Shown piece after piece: positions 47,429 to 62,226 of a DNA stretch of 64,000 nt. Positions within the stretch are counted from its first letter, which is position 1, and every line of letters begins with the position of its first letter. The notes beneath the pieces were generated by a model, which was not told the DNA's origin, did no database searches, and was given only the letters and a program-made list of their open reading frames with translations. A program made the position numbers and the translations under genes. Source of the stretch: Rallus limicola (Eukaryota; Chordata; Aves; Gruiformes; Rallidae); assembly GCA_022605955.1 (NCBI GenBank), contig JAKCOZ010000059.1:1488001-1552000 (forward strand). The letters are read 5' to 3'.

Positions 47429-50400
47429 GTAAGATCTTCACTTACAAGTGCTTTTATGTTTATTATTTTGTTTTAATTTTAAAAGTTTACTTTTCTATTT
47501 GTACTTAGAAGGGAATTAGCTTTTGCTTTTGAAACCTTGTGCACATTTCAAAGGGGTTCAGGATGGTTTAGAATAGAGACTTTATACGTGTGGCTTTTGC
47601 AGGGTCTCATGCATCTTCTCAAAACAGTTCATGGAAGTACTCTGTCGCTTCTTCAAGCCAACTCTTACCATCCCTGAAAACATGGTCGTTCAACTAGAAA
47701 ACTTGACATCTGCTGTCTGCGTAGCAGCAACTTCTCCTGAAGTGTTAAGTACAGTTCTAGTGAGATCATGCAATGCATACTGGTGAATTAATGTATTTAT
47801 TTCCTGTTTTCTCAAGTGGTTAGGAAACAAGTTTTGCTCTCCTTATGCAGTGCTTGGAATTATCACCTTTTATTGATAATACTGCCATATTTCTGTGTCA
47901 CAGAAACAATCAGACATTTTCTTTAATCTAATTGCTTCTTTTTTCTTTAAAACTTTTTAAAGTCACTTTAGTAATGTAATTGTGGACAAGCTTCTTTCCA
48001 AAACATTCAAGCTAGAACCAGTATATACTCTATTACGCTGAGTTAAAAGCATGGGTTTCATATAAACAGTTCTATGAATTGCCCAGTTTTCAATATCTTT
48101 ATTTTTTAAATGGGCGCCTGGGAAACCGTAATGCTCTGTATATGGATGTATTAATTTACTAATGCCTTAGAGATGGCCAATGCAGCCTGAGAAGGTTCAT
48201 GTAAAAGAACTAGTTATCTCAGATGAGCAATAAATTTTAACCTAGCTCAATAAAAGCTACCGGCCAAATACCATAATTACAGCAAAGATGAATAACAAAT
48301 GCTTAGTCATCTCCAATTTATATTCTGTTTCATCTGTAGAAGATAGGAACCTGCTCTGTTCAACTGCCTTATTTTGATCAGTAAAATTATGTAGTAGAAT
48401 CTGAGTACAAACTGTTGGTGAGGATTGAAAAGAAAGCTTGTTTTCAAGAAATGCTTTTGTTTTTACTATGCTGGAGTCCACTTAGATTCAATTTACACAC
48501 TGCTTCCTTCAGATTTTATGGATCTTTTACTTTCATGATGGTGAACAGCATCTACGTCAAAATCAACATCACAGAACTAGACCTGTGGAGGCATTTTATG
48601 CTGCCTTCCCCTGAATAGTTGTATAAGGAGGAGAGCCTCCACAGTATAAGTTGAGATCAGTTAGACAGCTTCCCATTATTAAAGCCATCATGCCAGCATA
48701 CGTACAGGCATGCAGTGTTTTCCTCAAAGCTCTGTCCTTCTGAAGTGAAGACTTCCCTGACTGTTTTATTGGATGTTTCCTATTTAAATGGCCTCAGGTT
48801 AAATGAAAATATATTTCCATATGACTCCGTGAGCCTTTATTCTGTTACTTGATTTGTAAAGACACAAAAATATTCCTAGCTTTGGCCTATTTAACTTACA
48901 GTGTCTTTTTATAGGCAAAATACTTATAATTGACAAGATACAGATCTTGCACTTTTGCAGTGAGATTAGCTCTAAGGAATTCCACTAGAATTCTTATGTG
49001 GCCCATAAAATATATATAATGTAAGATAAAATATGGGATATAGAACATAAAGTGTTTTCATGGAAACACAAAGTTTGCCAGCAAATAGAATTACTTGTTC
49101 AGTGTTTGGACTGAATGTTATTCATGAACATGTAGTTTGACTCATAGTTTAGACTTTGATATTTTGCAGATACACAGCTTCAGGCTAACAGGTAAGCAAA
49201 CACTGAGTGGTGTAAATACATCCACTCACTTGCTTACTGTCTCTCTTCTCTCATAGAGTAGCTGCTACTTAAAACTGGAAGTGTTGATACATTTAAATGG
49301 CAAATCTTTCTTGAGAGAAATGTCTAGCCTAGTCCTCAGGAGGACGAGCTAAGACAAGAAGGCTACTCAGCACAAGCTTGAAGTTGATTATGACAGATAT
49401 TGGCGTTCTGTCTAAAAACATGTTTGAAGTGAAACATTTTAACCACAGTAGACTGAAATCTGTCATTGTTACCTGAGCTTGTATAATGGTCTCTAGACAG
49501 CCTTTAGAGTGAAATGGTTTAGTTGCAGAAGGCAGAGTTTCCTGAAAGCCAAGTTTTTTATGGTAAAAGATTGAGCATTCCAAGCAGTGGTGAAAAATGC
49601 AATCCAGCCTCTCTTGGATCACTAAATAGTAGTTTACAGTTAAGAAACTGTTCTGAATGGGATATTAATTTGGATGAAAGGGAAGAGAACCAAGAGCTGT
49701 AAATCATGCAAAGCAATCAGGCTGCCTTGAATTAGCTGTTTGCTAGTTTTGGTTCTTAAGGAGGGATGGATGATAGTCACAACTAGGACACCCTGGAAAA
49801 AAATTTTTTCTCCTTTGAATAGTGTAGCTGTGGGGAATTTGCTTACGGATCCTTACTAGGGATTTGAGTACCTGGATATGTGGGATAAGAGAATCATCAG
49901 GCACAGGAAATGTTTATAGTACCCACAATGTTAACACCAGTAAGAGGTATATGTATATAGAGCTCTATTAAATGGATGTGATGGAACTTATGGTGGCATC
50001 TAGACTGTACAATGTATAGTGCATCTTAACTTCAGAATACCAGGGAGGCATTATCTCAGAGAACATACGCCTGTGATTCTTCATCACTGCCTGAATTGAT
50101 GGGAATTTTAGTCGCATGTAATATGGATGGAGCATGCCTGGGTCAGTACATCAACAGCACTATTTCAAGCTCTTGTTTATTAGAGCAGACATCTTCTCCG
50201 TACTGTGGAACTGGAGAACAATGATGGTTTTCTGTTCGCAAACTAGTAGTAGGGACAAATGTACATATTTTTCACATCATTTTGAGATGTTTTTAGGGAA
50301 AAGAGAATCAGAGAACCTCGAGGAAATAATTTTTTCACTTTCTGTGAACATGACAAAACCATAATCTATTGCTATTTCTATTTTATCTAGCTATTTATAA

Positions 50401-53400
50401 AGCTAAAACTTTTTCACATTTTTCTGCTTCCCAACAAATCACCTGCAGTAGTTAATTGTGAAGCAACTCAGAATGTTAATAAGCATGGCAGAGAGAGAGA
50501 GGTAAACTCAGGGGTTCTATTGCCAGCTCAAAACAGTGGATGCTTTAGGTACGTGTTGGTCTTAAATTTCTTCACAAATGTTGTTTAATGGGGAAAATAT
50601 GAGACCAAAGAGATGGTCTGTAAGAATTTGCTATGCTTTGGAGGAGAGATGCAGTGGGTGTGTCAGACCAGTCCTGTGACCTCACTCAGGTGATTTTTGT
50701 TTGTTTTGCTCTTGTTCACTATTACTGCTGTATGAATGGGAAGCAGCAACTAATCAGAGGGGTTCAAAGGTCTGTTTTACCTCAACAAAGAGTAAGTTTC
50801 TTACCCTGTACCCTACACAAAAATACCTGTCTTCCCTTAACATCAGCTGTTCGGCAGCTTTCTCTGGTAAAAAGTCCTGTGCTTCCTTTAGTGAACCATC
50901 TTTTTGGTCAGTGATTCAATATTCTCTAATGATCAGGGACTAATGACTGAGGAGTAAGCCAGCGTTGCCCTGTGGGGTGTTACCTTCAAGCATAAAGGAT
51001 GGGAATGAGTGAAAATTTCCTGATCCAAAAGGTGGATGTATTGTGTAGTGTCAGAGAAACTTCATGTATGGCTCTAGGACACTATTGCCATCCAGATTGC
51101 AAAATAATTCATTGCATGATCCTTCTTTCCTCTAGTAAGTGGTAAAATTTCTTTCAATTCTAGCAAATAGAGGCACAACTGTGTGGAACCCAGGGCTCTT
51201 GCCAGTGATGTGACTTATTCTGTCCTATCTAGCGTAACATACATCCAGATCCACATCACACTGTACTGTGGGGACCTTGGAGATCCACCCCAGTTCTGGC
51301 ACTGAGGAAGCTGTGGTGATCTGCTAGAGTTGAAAGTTTGGTCCTTTCTGCATCTGGTTTTCACACTGGGACTTAAACCATGGATCCTAGAGTGCTCAGT
51401 GCTTTTCTTGGTAAAAATTGTTTATTCATCTGATTTACAGTCTCCACTATCGTTCTGGCAGCATTGCCCATTGGCACCAACAGTCTGTCCCATTAACTTG
51501 GTTAGCATGAGCGTCATGGGAAACGAAGGTATGCTTAAGCAAAATCGAATCACGTTGTTATGATAGCTTAGGGAATAACAGTCCCTGGGAATGTATGGTT
51601 GGGATTTATATCTGTAGTAGAAATAATCTGTCTTGGTTATGTCTGCTCTTCAGCTACCTCACTTGGTTTTGTTTACGTGTCTATAGTATATTGTCACTTT
51701 TTCCTCCGTGAGTTGTTTTTATTCTGATGAATGTTTCAATGGAAAAGATTCGCAGCATATGTCATCCACCAAAACCAGTACTTTTAACTAGAGCCTTATT
51801 TCTCATTTAAAGAAATAAGGAAAATGCCCATTACTTAGGTAAGGCCTAGAACATTTTCTTGTCAACACGATTGTAACGTAACGACTGTTGGGATTTTTAG
51901 ATGTTAGAAAGTTATTTTTCTTACTTGCTGGAAAACGCCTGGGAAAGATAAAAAGTCAAACTGCTTCTACCCAGCAGCATGATGACGTTCCTTGTAGCTG
52001 TAGGCATGACCTGTCTTTGAATGCGAGGGAATTGACAGCTATAGTTAAAAAAAGAAATGGAAAAACTGAAAACTGTAGAAGAGGCAGGAAAGGGAAGTCT
52101 GTTGGGGTGTGTTGGGGACCGGGTGCATATATCCCTGTGATCAAAGACTGTACCAAGAACTCATTGCAGTCTGATTTTGACAATAATCAACTCTTCTTCC
52201 TAAAGCAATTCCAGATTTCCTTGTGAGGGTGTCCCTCCTATTTGAGAGCACCATTCCTTTAAATCTATAGTACCTTTACATTTTCCAAGCTCCCCCTCCC
52301 CAACCTTTATTTTCCTTCTCATCTAGAAATCCAGTACAGCTGTGATTTTACAACCTGACAGCAGCAAGTTTCTGTCCTGTACAACCATGGTGTGTCTGCC
52401 CAGTCCTTTTGACATTATCAAGAAATCCTTTTGAGAGTTCAGCCCTGTATTTATGACTGTATTCTAAACTGGGACCTAGTCCCCTGCCCTCGCTGCCCTC
52501 CAGTGTCTGTGTCACTTTGCTAAAAGACCAGATCCCTTCACCCGGGTTCTGCACTCTGGTCTCACGTATCTTGCCCTTGCAGTCTCACAGAATTTGAGCA
52601 TTCATTTCCACCTCAGGAAAGAGAAGTGAGAAGGTAACATTTGCTGTGGGATCCCTGGGTCTGGTCCTGCTGGTCTTCTACATATCTTGGGCAGCACGGT
52701 GCCAGACAGAGCCCTCTGAGTCCAGCATTTCACTGTCGTTTTTTTTGCTCCTATCCATCAGAGATCCCTCATGCTCCTACCCTTCCTATTCCTTTTCTAG
52801 TGAGAAAAAATGCAGGGAATGAAGACTAAAAAGAGGTCATAAAGCAGGGACGCATCTAAAGGAAGATGGGATTAAGGTAGAGGGCAAAAAACAATGAAGA
52901 AGCTAGAGTGCTTAATGTTTCATTCATGCTGTAGGGCAAGGCTTGGATCAGTCCTTGTGTTATCCAAACTAATTTGTCTTCCTTTAAAATACAGCCCTTT
53001 TATAGAGATAAGCTTGCTTAATCAGAATGTTCTTTGATGAAAATATAGCTAACTAAACTGCTAGTTCAGCAAGCGTTTTCTTAACAGTGCTATTGTTTGA
53101 AGAAATCTGTTTTGGTCTGTAGTGCAGAAAAGGTACAGTGTCCTGTGGGAATTTTCTGTGCAGCTTTTACCCATTAGTATGCTAGGCAGTTGCTTATTTC
53201 TGCAGTCAGTTATCCCTCAGCTGGACCCCCAGATTTACCGTAGAGAAACACTTGTAGCTTCGGGTTTATCCTTTATTGAAGTATTCACAGCACATGTAAA
53301 TAATATTTTGGGTATGAGTAGAATTTGCTTGCTGGCTGTTGGTCTTTACTGTTCTTTACACTATTGTCCTCAAAATCAGTGTCGTATAAAGTTAGATATG

Positions 53401-56400
53401 TGTTTTGTATGGATTCTTCACAATATGACACCACTTAAAGGCTGGGTGTTGTCACAGGCAAGTAGTTAATCAGAGCTTAATCAACAAACTGGAAGAATCA
53501 AAATTAGTTGATGATCAAAACAAAATATAAATGTATTCTCTAATTGATTAGAGTGGCTTGGGAGGTTCTGTAAATTAAAAGATTTTGCCCAGCTGGAATG
53601 AAAATCAACCTTTCTTCCTATTTTCCAGCCAGAAGTAATGTTTAATAGGAGTTCAGCAGCTTCTGCTCCTGAGGAAAAGTAGGAAGATGAAAGGAATAAA
53701 AATGGCTCATAGAAAATACCTGTTAGTATGAAGAGTGCTACTTTGAACATGCCAATTTAATCAGGACTGGGAGGAAGGTGGGACAATGGGGAAAGCCTTC
53801 TGATGAAACATTTTTTCACAATGTATTTTCTTGCATCCCACAAAAAAAAACCTCACCGTTTTTATATAATTAATTGTTTTTAAAAGGAGAAACAATAGTA
53901 GAGGAAAGAAACTCCAACAAAACAAAAGCCAACAAATGAGCTCTCCGCATCAAAAAGTGTTTTCCTTCAACCTAAATGTAGCTTTCATCATGTCCCATAG
54001 GTAGGAATTGTCACAATACATCATTTAATCCCATGAGAAAGGATTGGCCCCTGTGTATTGCAAATGTGTGCTGCAAGGAGGGACACTGGCCAGTCTGGTG
54101 GATAGAATGTCTCTGGGCAGGTGTCAAGTGTCTCAGATACAGCCTTTCCAAATGAAAATATTTTTATTCTGGGCTAAAATATTCAGATTTAAACCTACTT
54201 TTTTTTTTTTTTTTTAACCTCTAAGTTTCTCCAGAAAAGGGAGTTTTTCAGTAGAGCAGTTTTAGGGCTACAAGTTAAAACTATAAAGCAAATATGAAAT
54301 AGATCATAGTTGCTGTATATCAGACTAGTGATGCAGAGAGAACTTAACATATTGGATCAGCAGATCAACACATCTGAAGTCTTTCTGTATTTCTATTCCA
54401 GTTATGTTCATCTGTTTGTCAGTTCATATGGGAGGAGGGAGAGGTGTTGACGTATAAAATCTGCAGTGAGTGAATTGGAATTGACCTTAATAGAAGTCAA
54501 ACAATCCTTTAATTATTTTTAAACTATGTGAAGCCATTTCTATTTCCCAGTTACCACTTCCACCATAGGAAGCCTTAGAAGTCCTCCAGAATGTTGGTAC
54601 TTCAAAAATCATCTCAGGTCGGGGAACTGGGAGGGCATTTCTAAATCATGAGGTTTAAATAACGCTGGCTCGTGCGAAGGCCTGCGTGTGCCCCCACTGA
54701 AGTGCAGCAAAGATCTAGCCATCTGACTTTGTAGTCAGATAAAAGTCACAGGGAGAGGGTGGCATGCTCTGCCATCACTCCTTGGAGAATGAAAGAATAA
54801 TATTTTGTCTGTGAAAAGTAATTAAAAGCATATTTATAAATAACTTGTTTCCATACTTAGAGAGGTGGAGGGTACTGTTGGAGACCTTCCGCTTTCTAAT
54901 TATATTTGATATAAAATAATTATTTCTCTTTTAAAAATGCTTCTAGTAAAATGAAATGAAAATGAAAAAGCTGTCAAGCATGCAATTGTAATGGCGCAGC
55001 GTGAAAAGGTGGGAAGTGAAAAAGATGGTGTATTGAGAGAGACATCTAATTTCTGACTCCTGAAGGTTAATTTTGGCTGCCCATTGCACTCTTAACAATA
55101 ACAGGAGAAAGAGGGGGAAGAAGATAAATCAGATAGAATTTTTTGAACAAAAGTTTGCACATCTCAGAAATGAGGAGCAAAGACTTAGCAGTGTGCAGCC
55201 AGGGAAACAGGCTTTTCTCCTCTAGAGGTAGGACAGCTTCTCATGCAAATTCGTGGTCTAATTCTCTGCTTTCCGTACCTCCGTGGCGTGCAGTGGGTGA
55301 GACACCTGCAGCCCAGCAGCCTAGGCTATGATTTTTCAGAACTGTCGGTTTTCAAGGTGCAGGCCAGTGAATGCTGTGCAGCATCAGCTGATAGGCATCC
55401 TGCAGAGCACAGCCCACTGCAAAAGGAATCCGCTAGCTTGCTGCTTCCAAAAAATGCCAGGGAAAGAGAAAGAATAAATTGGATGTGGAAAGAAAGAAAG
55501 AAGAATTATCTACTAAATGAGTAGAAATAATAATCTGCTGCTTTCCCTTCAGAATGCCCAGCAACTTTGGGCATATTCTTCTTCAGCTGCTTTCAATTAA
55601 GTACATACCATATGTGATATTATAAAGATCCTCAGAAATTCACTAGGCATAATTATTTGTTGGTAGATGGACATAGTGTTAAGTGCATTTAAGATTTTTT
55701 TTTTCTCCTTTCTCTTTGAGTTCCACCCTCATTGCTCTAAATGGTTTTCTTTTAAATGCCTAGATCTAGATTTCCTGGCAACATGGATGTTTTATAAATT
55801 AACTGCCTCTGCCTAGCAACTGCAGCAACATTTTAGGGATGGTTAATGATTTACAACAATTGAAAATGTAGAGAAAACCTCACAAGCCAGTGCAGCTCTT
55901 ACACTATCCTTGAGAGAACTCCTTTGCAGGAGAAGCTGTGCCACTGAGGACCTTTTCTAAAACTCAGATCACTCTTTCTGTTGACAGCTCAATGTTCTAG
56001 CTTGGATAAAGTGCTACACTTGACACCCCGTCAGCCCTTCCTTTGGTTTCAGCTACAATATTTGCAGATTAGTCACCCAAAGAAAGTTAAAAAAAAAAAA
56101 AAGTATACAAAGTTGCATAGCTGCCTTAGCCAAATATATTTAGTTTTATTAAATTTAAAATGCTGTAGCAACTGTCACAGGCTTGCAGTTTTCCAAGCCT
56201 ATGGAAGTGAAAAAAACCTAATTCTCCTAACTGTTTATCTTCCTCAACTGCAACAGAGCAAGCCATGAGAAGGTACAAATGTACATGCAGCTGGGTAAAG
56301 CAATGACAGGACTGTAGGCTGTACTGCATTTTAAAGTAGAATGTTGGGTGTTTCTTTACCATTTTTATTTTGTCACTGCTAGTTGTATCCCTTCTCTCAC

Positions 56401-56629
56401 ATAGTAATTTTCTTCTAGGACTGTCTGTGTTTGCATCCCAGCCCTTGGAGTGCCATGTAAAGAAACACTTCACTCATGGGTATTTAAGTGAAACACATAA
56501 GCAGGTTGAGAGTGCAGCTGAATTAAGATAATTTGAAATTAAGAAGCTCTTCTACAAATAGATCTAATCAACATGTCTCACTTGAGTAGAGGTGGAATGC
56601 TGAAATATGAGTCAGAAACATTTACATTT
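47429..56629. other. Unique AT-rich non-coding DNA
   Basis: About 9 kb with no supported gene or transposon. Frames up to 115 codons (51888-52226 plus, 53122-53469 plus, 56126-56473 minus) lack recognisable motifs or splice context. Homopolymer landmarks are T17 at 54199-54215 and A14 at 56089-56102. Confidence 0.5.
55491..55504. repeat. (GAAA)n tetranucleotide tract
   Basis: Three to four GAAA units in a purine-rich context. Low complexity. Confidence 0.7.
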
Positions 56630-56712
56630 TAATGGTGTTAAGTAGGACATGGGGCAAGACCTTTGAATTTCTGTCCTACAGTCTTCATCTTCAGGATGGG
56701 AGTGGCTAATGG
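56630..56712 (+). repeat. MIR-like SINE relic
   Basis: 'GGACATGGGGCAAGACCTTT', 'GAATTTCTGTCCTACAGTCT' and 'TCATCTTCAGGATGGGAGTG' follow the sense MIR order 'gtgaccttgggcaagtcactta', 'acctctctgtgcctcagttt', 'cctcatctgtaaaatggg'. It is diverged and was assigned by eye. Confidence 0.42.
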
Positions 56713-58876
56713 ACATGAGAAGTTGTTTATACCTACTGATTACAGTGATTTTTACCATCAAGGACTAGAACACACCTGTGATAGTAGCTGAGTAAATGCA
56801 GAAAACAACTACAAACCCAAAGCCCAAAATAAATACCCCATACCTGACTTCAAACAGCAAATTCTTAAAGTTGGCATAGAGCAGCTCTAGCCAAAGGATA
56901 GTCAAGAGTAAGTCAATATTCTTCAGGATTATTATCTCCAGAGCTTTGGAAAGGCAAAATGGTTGATTTTGACTAAGCAGAAATCAGGAATTGGGATAAG
57001 TAAATTGGATGAGTGCAACAGAACCTTACATAGACATATCCCACGCACTTTTTGGCTATGGCTGTTTTCATTACCATTGCTTTTTTAGTTACACTTAAAC
57101 ATCTGTGGATGAGTTAAGTGTGATTAGAGATTCAGTGCTAGGCAGAGAAAAAGGAAAAAAGGAGCTATATCAACCTTGTCTTTCTCTTCTGGGTTTCCTG
57201 CGGCATTCATAGGGTAGCCTTTTGAAAGATAATCAGAGTTCAATGAAAATTCATTCTAAAACCAACCTGTGACGAATCCTGAAGGTACCCTGTTAGTTTA
57301 TATCATCAGAAAATACACGCTATTACACAGAAAGTAATCACAATTGTATTCTGATGGCATCTTCTTCCAAAAGGGTGTGCATTATGTCCATGTCCTATCC
57401 AAGGAGATAGCTGCTCACCCTTCCTGCCAGTAGGTAAATAATTTGTCTAGATGGGGCAGCAAATTTGTGAGATGGAATTTTCTTGTAGGCACTGGAAGCT
57501 TCTGAAGCTTGGGGCTTCAGAAACACTCTAAGAATGAAGGGCAAGTGTTTCCTGATATTCCAGGTGGTGGTGCTTGAAAAATAGTCACAGTGCTTATATA
57601 TTTGAGTCGTTTAAGCAAAGCCAGGTTTGGCAGATTCAGCTGAAGTAGATCCAGTGATGTTACTAGAGCTAGAATTGTCAAACTGGAAGACTACACATGA
57701 AGTTGCTGAAAGGCTTAGGGAATATCCAGCTGTGTAAACCTGCAAGCAGCATCTCATTTTGTTTGTGATTATGATTCAGTTTGATTAAGTGTAATGTCTA
57801 TTGTCATGGATATTTTCAGTAGTAATTTATGCAGTCTAAGAGCTAGTGCCCTACCAGATCCCCCATCTTGGAAGAGAAGGAATCACCTAAAACAGACCAG
57901 AGTGCAGGACAGACCTACCTCTCTGTCAGCAGTTATCTCTTAATGCTCCAAAGTGTTTGTCGCTAACTCTAACCTACAAAATCAGGTTGCTGCTGTTATA
58001 TTGCTTAACTAGTTGTCCTGGATGTCATTCCTAGCTATATTATTAAGTCTTTCAAGGGAAAAATGCCCAACTTTTGCATTTTGAAACAATTCCATCTGTA
58101 TTTGGCAGTAGCCAAATTTACTTTTTCACAACTACCTTGAAGTTTGACAATGTGTTAAAATAAATAAATAAATACCGTCTGTGTTTCCAGGAGGCTTGAG
58201 AGTATGCATAGAGGCAATAATAAAGGAGTAGGAGTAAGCAAATTTGGGGATCTTAAGAGCATAGTAAAGGTAGAGGCTTTTTTGAGGTTGGTGTTTTCTT
58301 TAGCATTGTGAACTTTGTTTGATCACTGTACTATGCTGTTGATGTGTAAAGTTCTACTAGAGAAATAAGAAACCTCAAGGCTCTTGGTTTGCATTGCTCT
58401 AAAAGCCTCTTCTACTGTCTTAAAGGTTCTGAAAATAATAATTCTGATTTCTAATTCTCCTTAGCGTGGGTTAAATTCATTGCTGTGCAAGAAGCATTTG
58501 TATAGCTTCTCATGGATGCCAAATTTTCAGTGCTGTAGTGAGTAATGGCACTGAGGAATAGACTGGAAAGATGTAGCAGAATATTCTGCCTTGAGATATG
58601 ATGGGTTTTGTGTAGTGTCAGGTACCTGTTTGTGAAGGGGGTACGTTTTGAGAGAAGGATCAGCTCTCATAAACTACCAAACTGGGCTTAGGACCTGTGA
58701 AAGCATCAAAGGAGGGGAAGCAGGCAAGAAGGGGAAAGAGTGCTAGCAATCGTTTCCTTCAGAGCACTTAAGACTGGCTGTAACGCTTGGACTTCCCAGT
58801 TCAGGGAGTCCTTTGTCAATCTGATGTCCCGCAGATGAGGTAGGGCCAGGCAGAGGTCTTCTGTCTTTTCTCTTAC
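56713..58876. other. Unique AT-rich non-coding DNA
   Basis: Nothing supportable apart from the short AAAT microsatellite at 58157. Confidence 0.5.
58157..58174. repeat. (AAAT)4 microsatellite
   Basis: About four and a half AAAT units without interruption. Confidence 0.85.
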
Positions 58877-58946
58877 CCCCTGGGAAAAATAGGGCTGGTA
58901 GAAGAGCAGTGGGAAGGATGACCCTGCCCTCATTACACACCAACAT
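58877..58946 (-). other. Candidate 70-base internal exon (minus strand)
   Basis: Read on the minus strand, a strong polypyrimidine tract and acceptor ('CTGTCCTTTCTCTTCCAG') precedes the block at 58946, and 'CCCAGGG|GTAAGAG' forms a good donor after 58877. The 70-base block is open in the frame starting MLVCNEGRVILP. The length is not a multiple of three, and I recognise no protein. The frame stays open past the donor, so openness is not evidence for an exon boundary. Such paired signals also occur by chance in a window this long. Confidence 0.22.
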
Positions 58947-61900
58947 CTGGAAGAGAAAGGACAGAGTTAGGGGGCTGACAAATGTCTGCAAGATTTAAGA
59001 TAATTTCAGTCTTTCTCTGCAGTATGAAGCCATAAAACCTCGAGCAATTATAGTGTTTAGTATGGTGCTTTCGCATTCTTCATAAATTTTGTTGCAAGTT
59101 GCCAAATAATTAACATTCACTTAAAGACCTCTGTCCTGCAGTAGAGTTACTGGTTTGGGATTTTGTTCTTGTGTTTTTTCAAGGTTCTAATGGCAGGATG
59201 GCAATGAAAGTATTTTTTTAAAAAAATTACAAAGGCTCAAGCTGGAATAAAATAGAAAAAAGAAAACAAGTCAGATATGCAGATCATGAGGTTTTGTGAA
59301 AATGAGTAAAGTCATTACGTGATTGTTTTTTTTCTGGAGTTTTCACAAAAGATATATAAATAGGTATTTGAAAACTGAGTGCTGTTATATTTCTCCTTTC
59401 CTACATCATGTCTTTAAGACCAAGTGGACATCTGCAGTGCAGTGAAACTTTTCTGTGGTGTAAAATTTGCATTGTGATTGTAAGAATCACTAGACACTGG
59501 TGCATCTGGTCACTATATTTTAGGAATTTGAAACCCAAATTAAAATCTTGACTTGAATTTGAAATAAAAATAAATCAATACCTCATCTTTAATCCTGAAG
59601 TTTTCACTGAAGCCCATGATGGAAGTATCAATCACAGTAGTTGATATAATTGTGTAGCTCTTACTCTGTTGAGGACCACAGAACCAAATAGCAGGATTAT
59701 TGATAGGTAAGGAAGAATGGTATTTCTCAAACCCGGTGCATAAAAACTTCCACAACAGCAGCTTGGGAACAGAGTGCGTTTTCAGAGCAATGAGTAAAAG
59801 CTTGGGCTGAAGCTGATCAGAAAAAAAAAACCCAGACCATAGAGTCCATGAAATGAGCTGCTGGAATCTTTGTCACAGTTCCAGGTCCAGTTTGGCACCC
59901 ACTGTGGCTGCACCTGCTGATGCCATTTTGTTGACAGGTACAAATCACCAGCCATCAAGGAGAAAACCATGAAACAGGCAACTACTGGCGCTGACTGTAT
60001 GAAGTGATTAGCTAGCCAGAGCCCTAGGCTGCAGTACCTACAAAGAAGCAGGTGGACCACCTGGGAAGCCTTTATATTTTTCCTCCTGAGTACAAGCAGA
60101 CTAACATTGCAGAGACGTTTTTCAAAGTGCTTGCTAAAGAGAAAAACTCATCGCGCTCTCTTCTTGTTTCATACACATTTTCAAAGATCAACTCTTCTTC
60201 ACAAAGATTTTGCATTTGTGTTTTGAAATTGAACGTAATTTGCATCTTATATGAATGTGCTGAATGCAAACAGAGAAGGATGAAGTTCTTGTGTAGTGAT
60301 GAGCAGTGTGAGCTTTAGTTTGGCCATTTGTCTAATTAGGTGGCTTTTTTTAGTGTGTGCTCTCTGTAGACTAATTAGAAGAGTCTGGCCTACAGCCAGG
60401 CTATTTCTTCCTTAAAGATTTGGTTGCTCTGCAGCATTGTTGGAACAGATTTGTCTTTCTGGTTCAGACTGGGAATGAATAAATACCACAGGTGGCAGAA
60501 TGTGAGCACACAATGTTACCTGCCTTGTTGATAAAGGCAGACTGTAAGTCCTGAATGGATGATATTGGCACTCGTGAAAAGTCAGTTCTGCTCCTCACTG
60601 ATTATCAGAGACATTTCAGCAAAATGTCCAGAGAAGCTGCAATCACTGTAATTGCATAACAATTGCAATCACAGGCTTGTTTGGCCTTTCTGGAAGCAGA
60701 GTAGTTATTTGTTATACAGCTGTGTATAGGTTTGCAAATGCCCTGGCGGTATCAGGTTTTTTAGTGAACTCTGGATTGCTGAAAAACTGTCTAGGGGTCA
60801 GGAGTAACATATGGACAGAAATGCATGGGATCTACTTAAGCTGAGCTTGGTGTCACAGAGGGGCACGCAAAAAAATCCCACCATCTCGGAGGCAGAGAAG
60901 GAGCAAGGAAGTTTTAAAACTGAAGTTTTTGAAAGGATATTCCCTCCCATGGAGTTTCCTGGTTTCTGCTTTTATTTCCACTCCCCATAGGTACATGGTA
61001 TTTATTACCTCCCTCTTCTCCACTGTAATACTTGATAAGAAATTTTAGGATTTCTTGCTGTAGATAGGGATTATCATCACATGCGTGCTACAGAGTGGTA
61101 TACAGTAATGGTCAAACTAGAGAATACTTGGGTAAAAATATATTGTTCCTTGAAAGGCAGGATTTTTACCAGCTACACAAAATATAAAATGACCAGAGCA
61201 GGAGCCCAGTGTCTTCTGTAAGTATTCCTCTTTTAGCAGGCAAATTCTACCCTTTTTTCAGATCCTTGATCATGGTTTAGTACTTTTTTCTCACTATTTC
61301 TTGCAGTTGGTGATGATTTTCTTTCTGTCCCATGTAGTCCCAGATGCTGACCATATGAACTCTAATCCTCAGAATAGGACAGGGAATTGGTTTGCTGGAA
61401 CATGTTTGCTTATAAAGGCCAAATCCTGAGCTCAATTTGTGCAGCTGAATGGGGTTCATCAATTGCAAGAACTCTGTAAGACCTGACCCTGCATCGTGTT
61501 GATAGATTGTGGCCTAGAGGTGGTGAGGCTAAGCAGACATTGGGTGAGGAAGGGTATGTGGTGATATTACAAGTGCGTAGGTAACAGAGCACCCTGCACT
61601 CACTTGAAAATTGGAACGTAGCTGCAGAGGAAGAGAAACACTTGTGCAGGTGAACTCCTCAACCACCACTGGGACACGAGTGCCAGCTACCCCCGCCACT
61701 TATCAGGGCTGCCAGGGCTGCTCTTGCCCACGTAGCACGTGCCATTCCTCCTATGCCTGTTGGCACTCTGTTCAGGCATACTGGCTGTTGTCTCCTTCCT
61801 ATTCTTTTCTTTCCTGTTCTACTCCTGCTTCTCATAATTTGTACAGCGGTAGGCAAGAAAGCTGAGTCTGTGGAGTCGGAGTGCAGGAAGCTGCAGTTAG

Positions 61901-62226
61901 AGTAAGAGGGAGTGAGAAACAGAGCCGGCAGGGATAGAAACAGATGGTGCAGGCAATCAGAGCAGAAACCTAATCTCTAGTGAGCCTACAACGTGTAGGA
62001 ACATCAACAACTTTGCAGGGGCTGGTGCCCCACTCCTCAAGAGAAAAATACCCACAGGCTGTCCTCATGTTATCATAAGGGCTTCTTGACACAGAGGTGT
62101 CAGCTTTATGTTATTTGCTGCCTTAGGATGAGGGGCTGGTGCTCTTGGATGTAACTGTTAATTGTCTGTGTTTTCTCAAGTCATGTTCTGATTCCAGGAC
62201 CAAGGAGGTGATCAGTTGTACTTGGG
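58947..62226. other. Unique non-coding DNA
   Basis: No gene found. The stretch about 61600-61860 is somewhat GC-richer with an 84-codon plus frame and an overlapping minus frame, and neither is recognised. Confidence 0.5.

Noticed and set aside
47086..47441. Three overlapping minus-strand open frames of 76, 102 and 111 codons
   Set aside because: All three minus frames are open at once because the plus strand is purine-rich and lacks TCA, TTA and CTA words. This is a composition effect, not a sign of coding.
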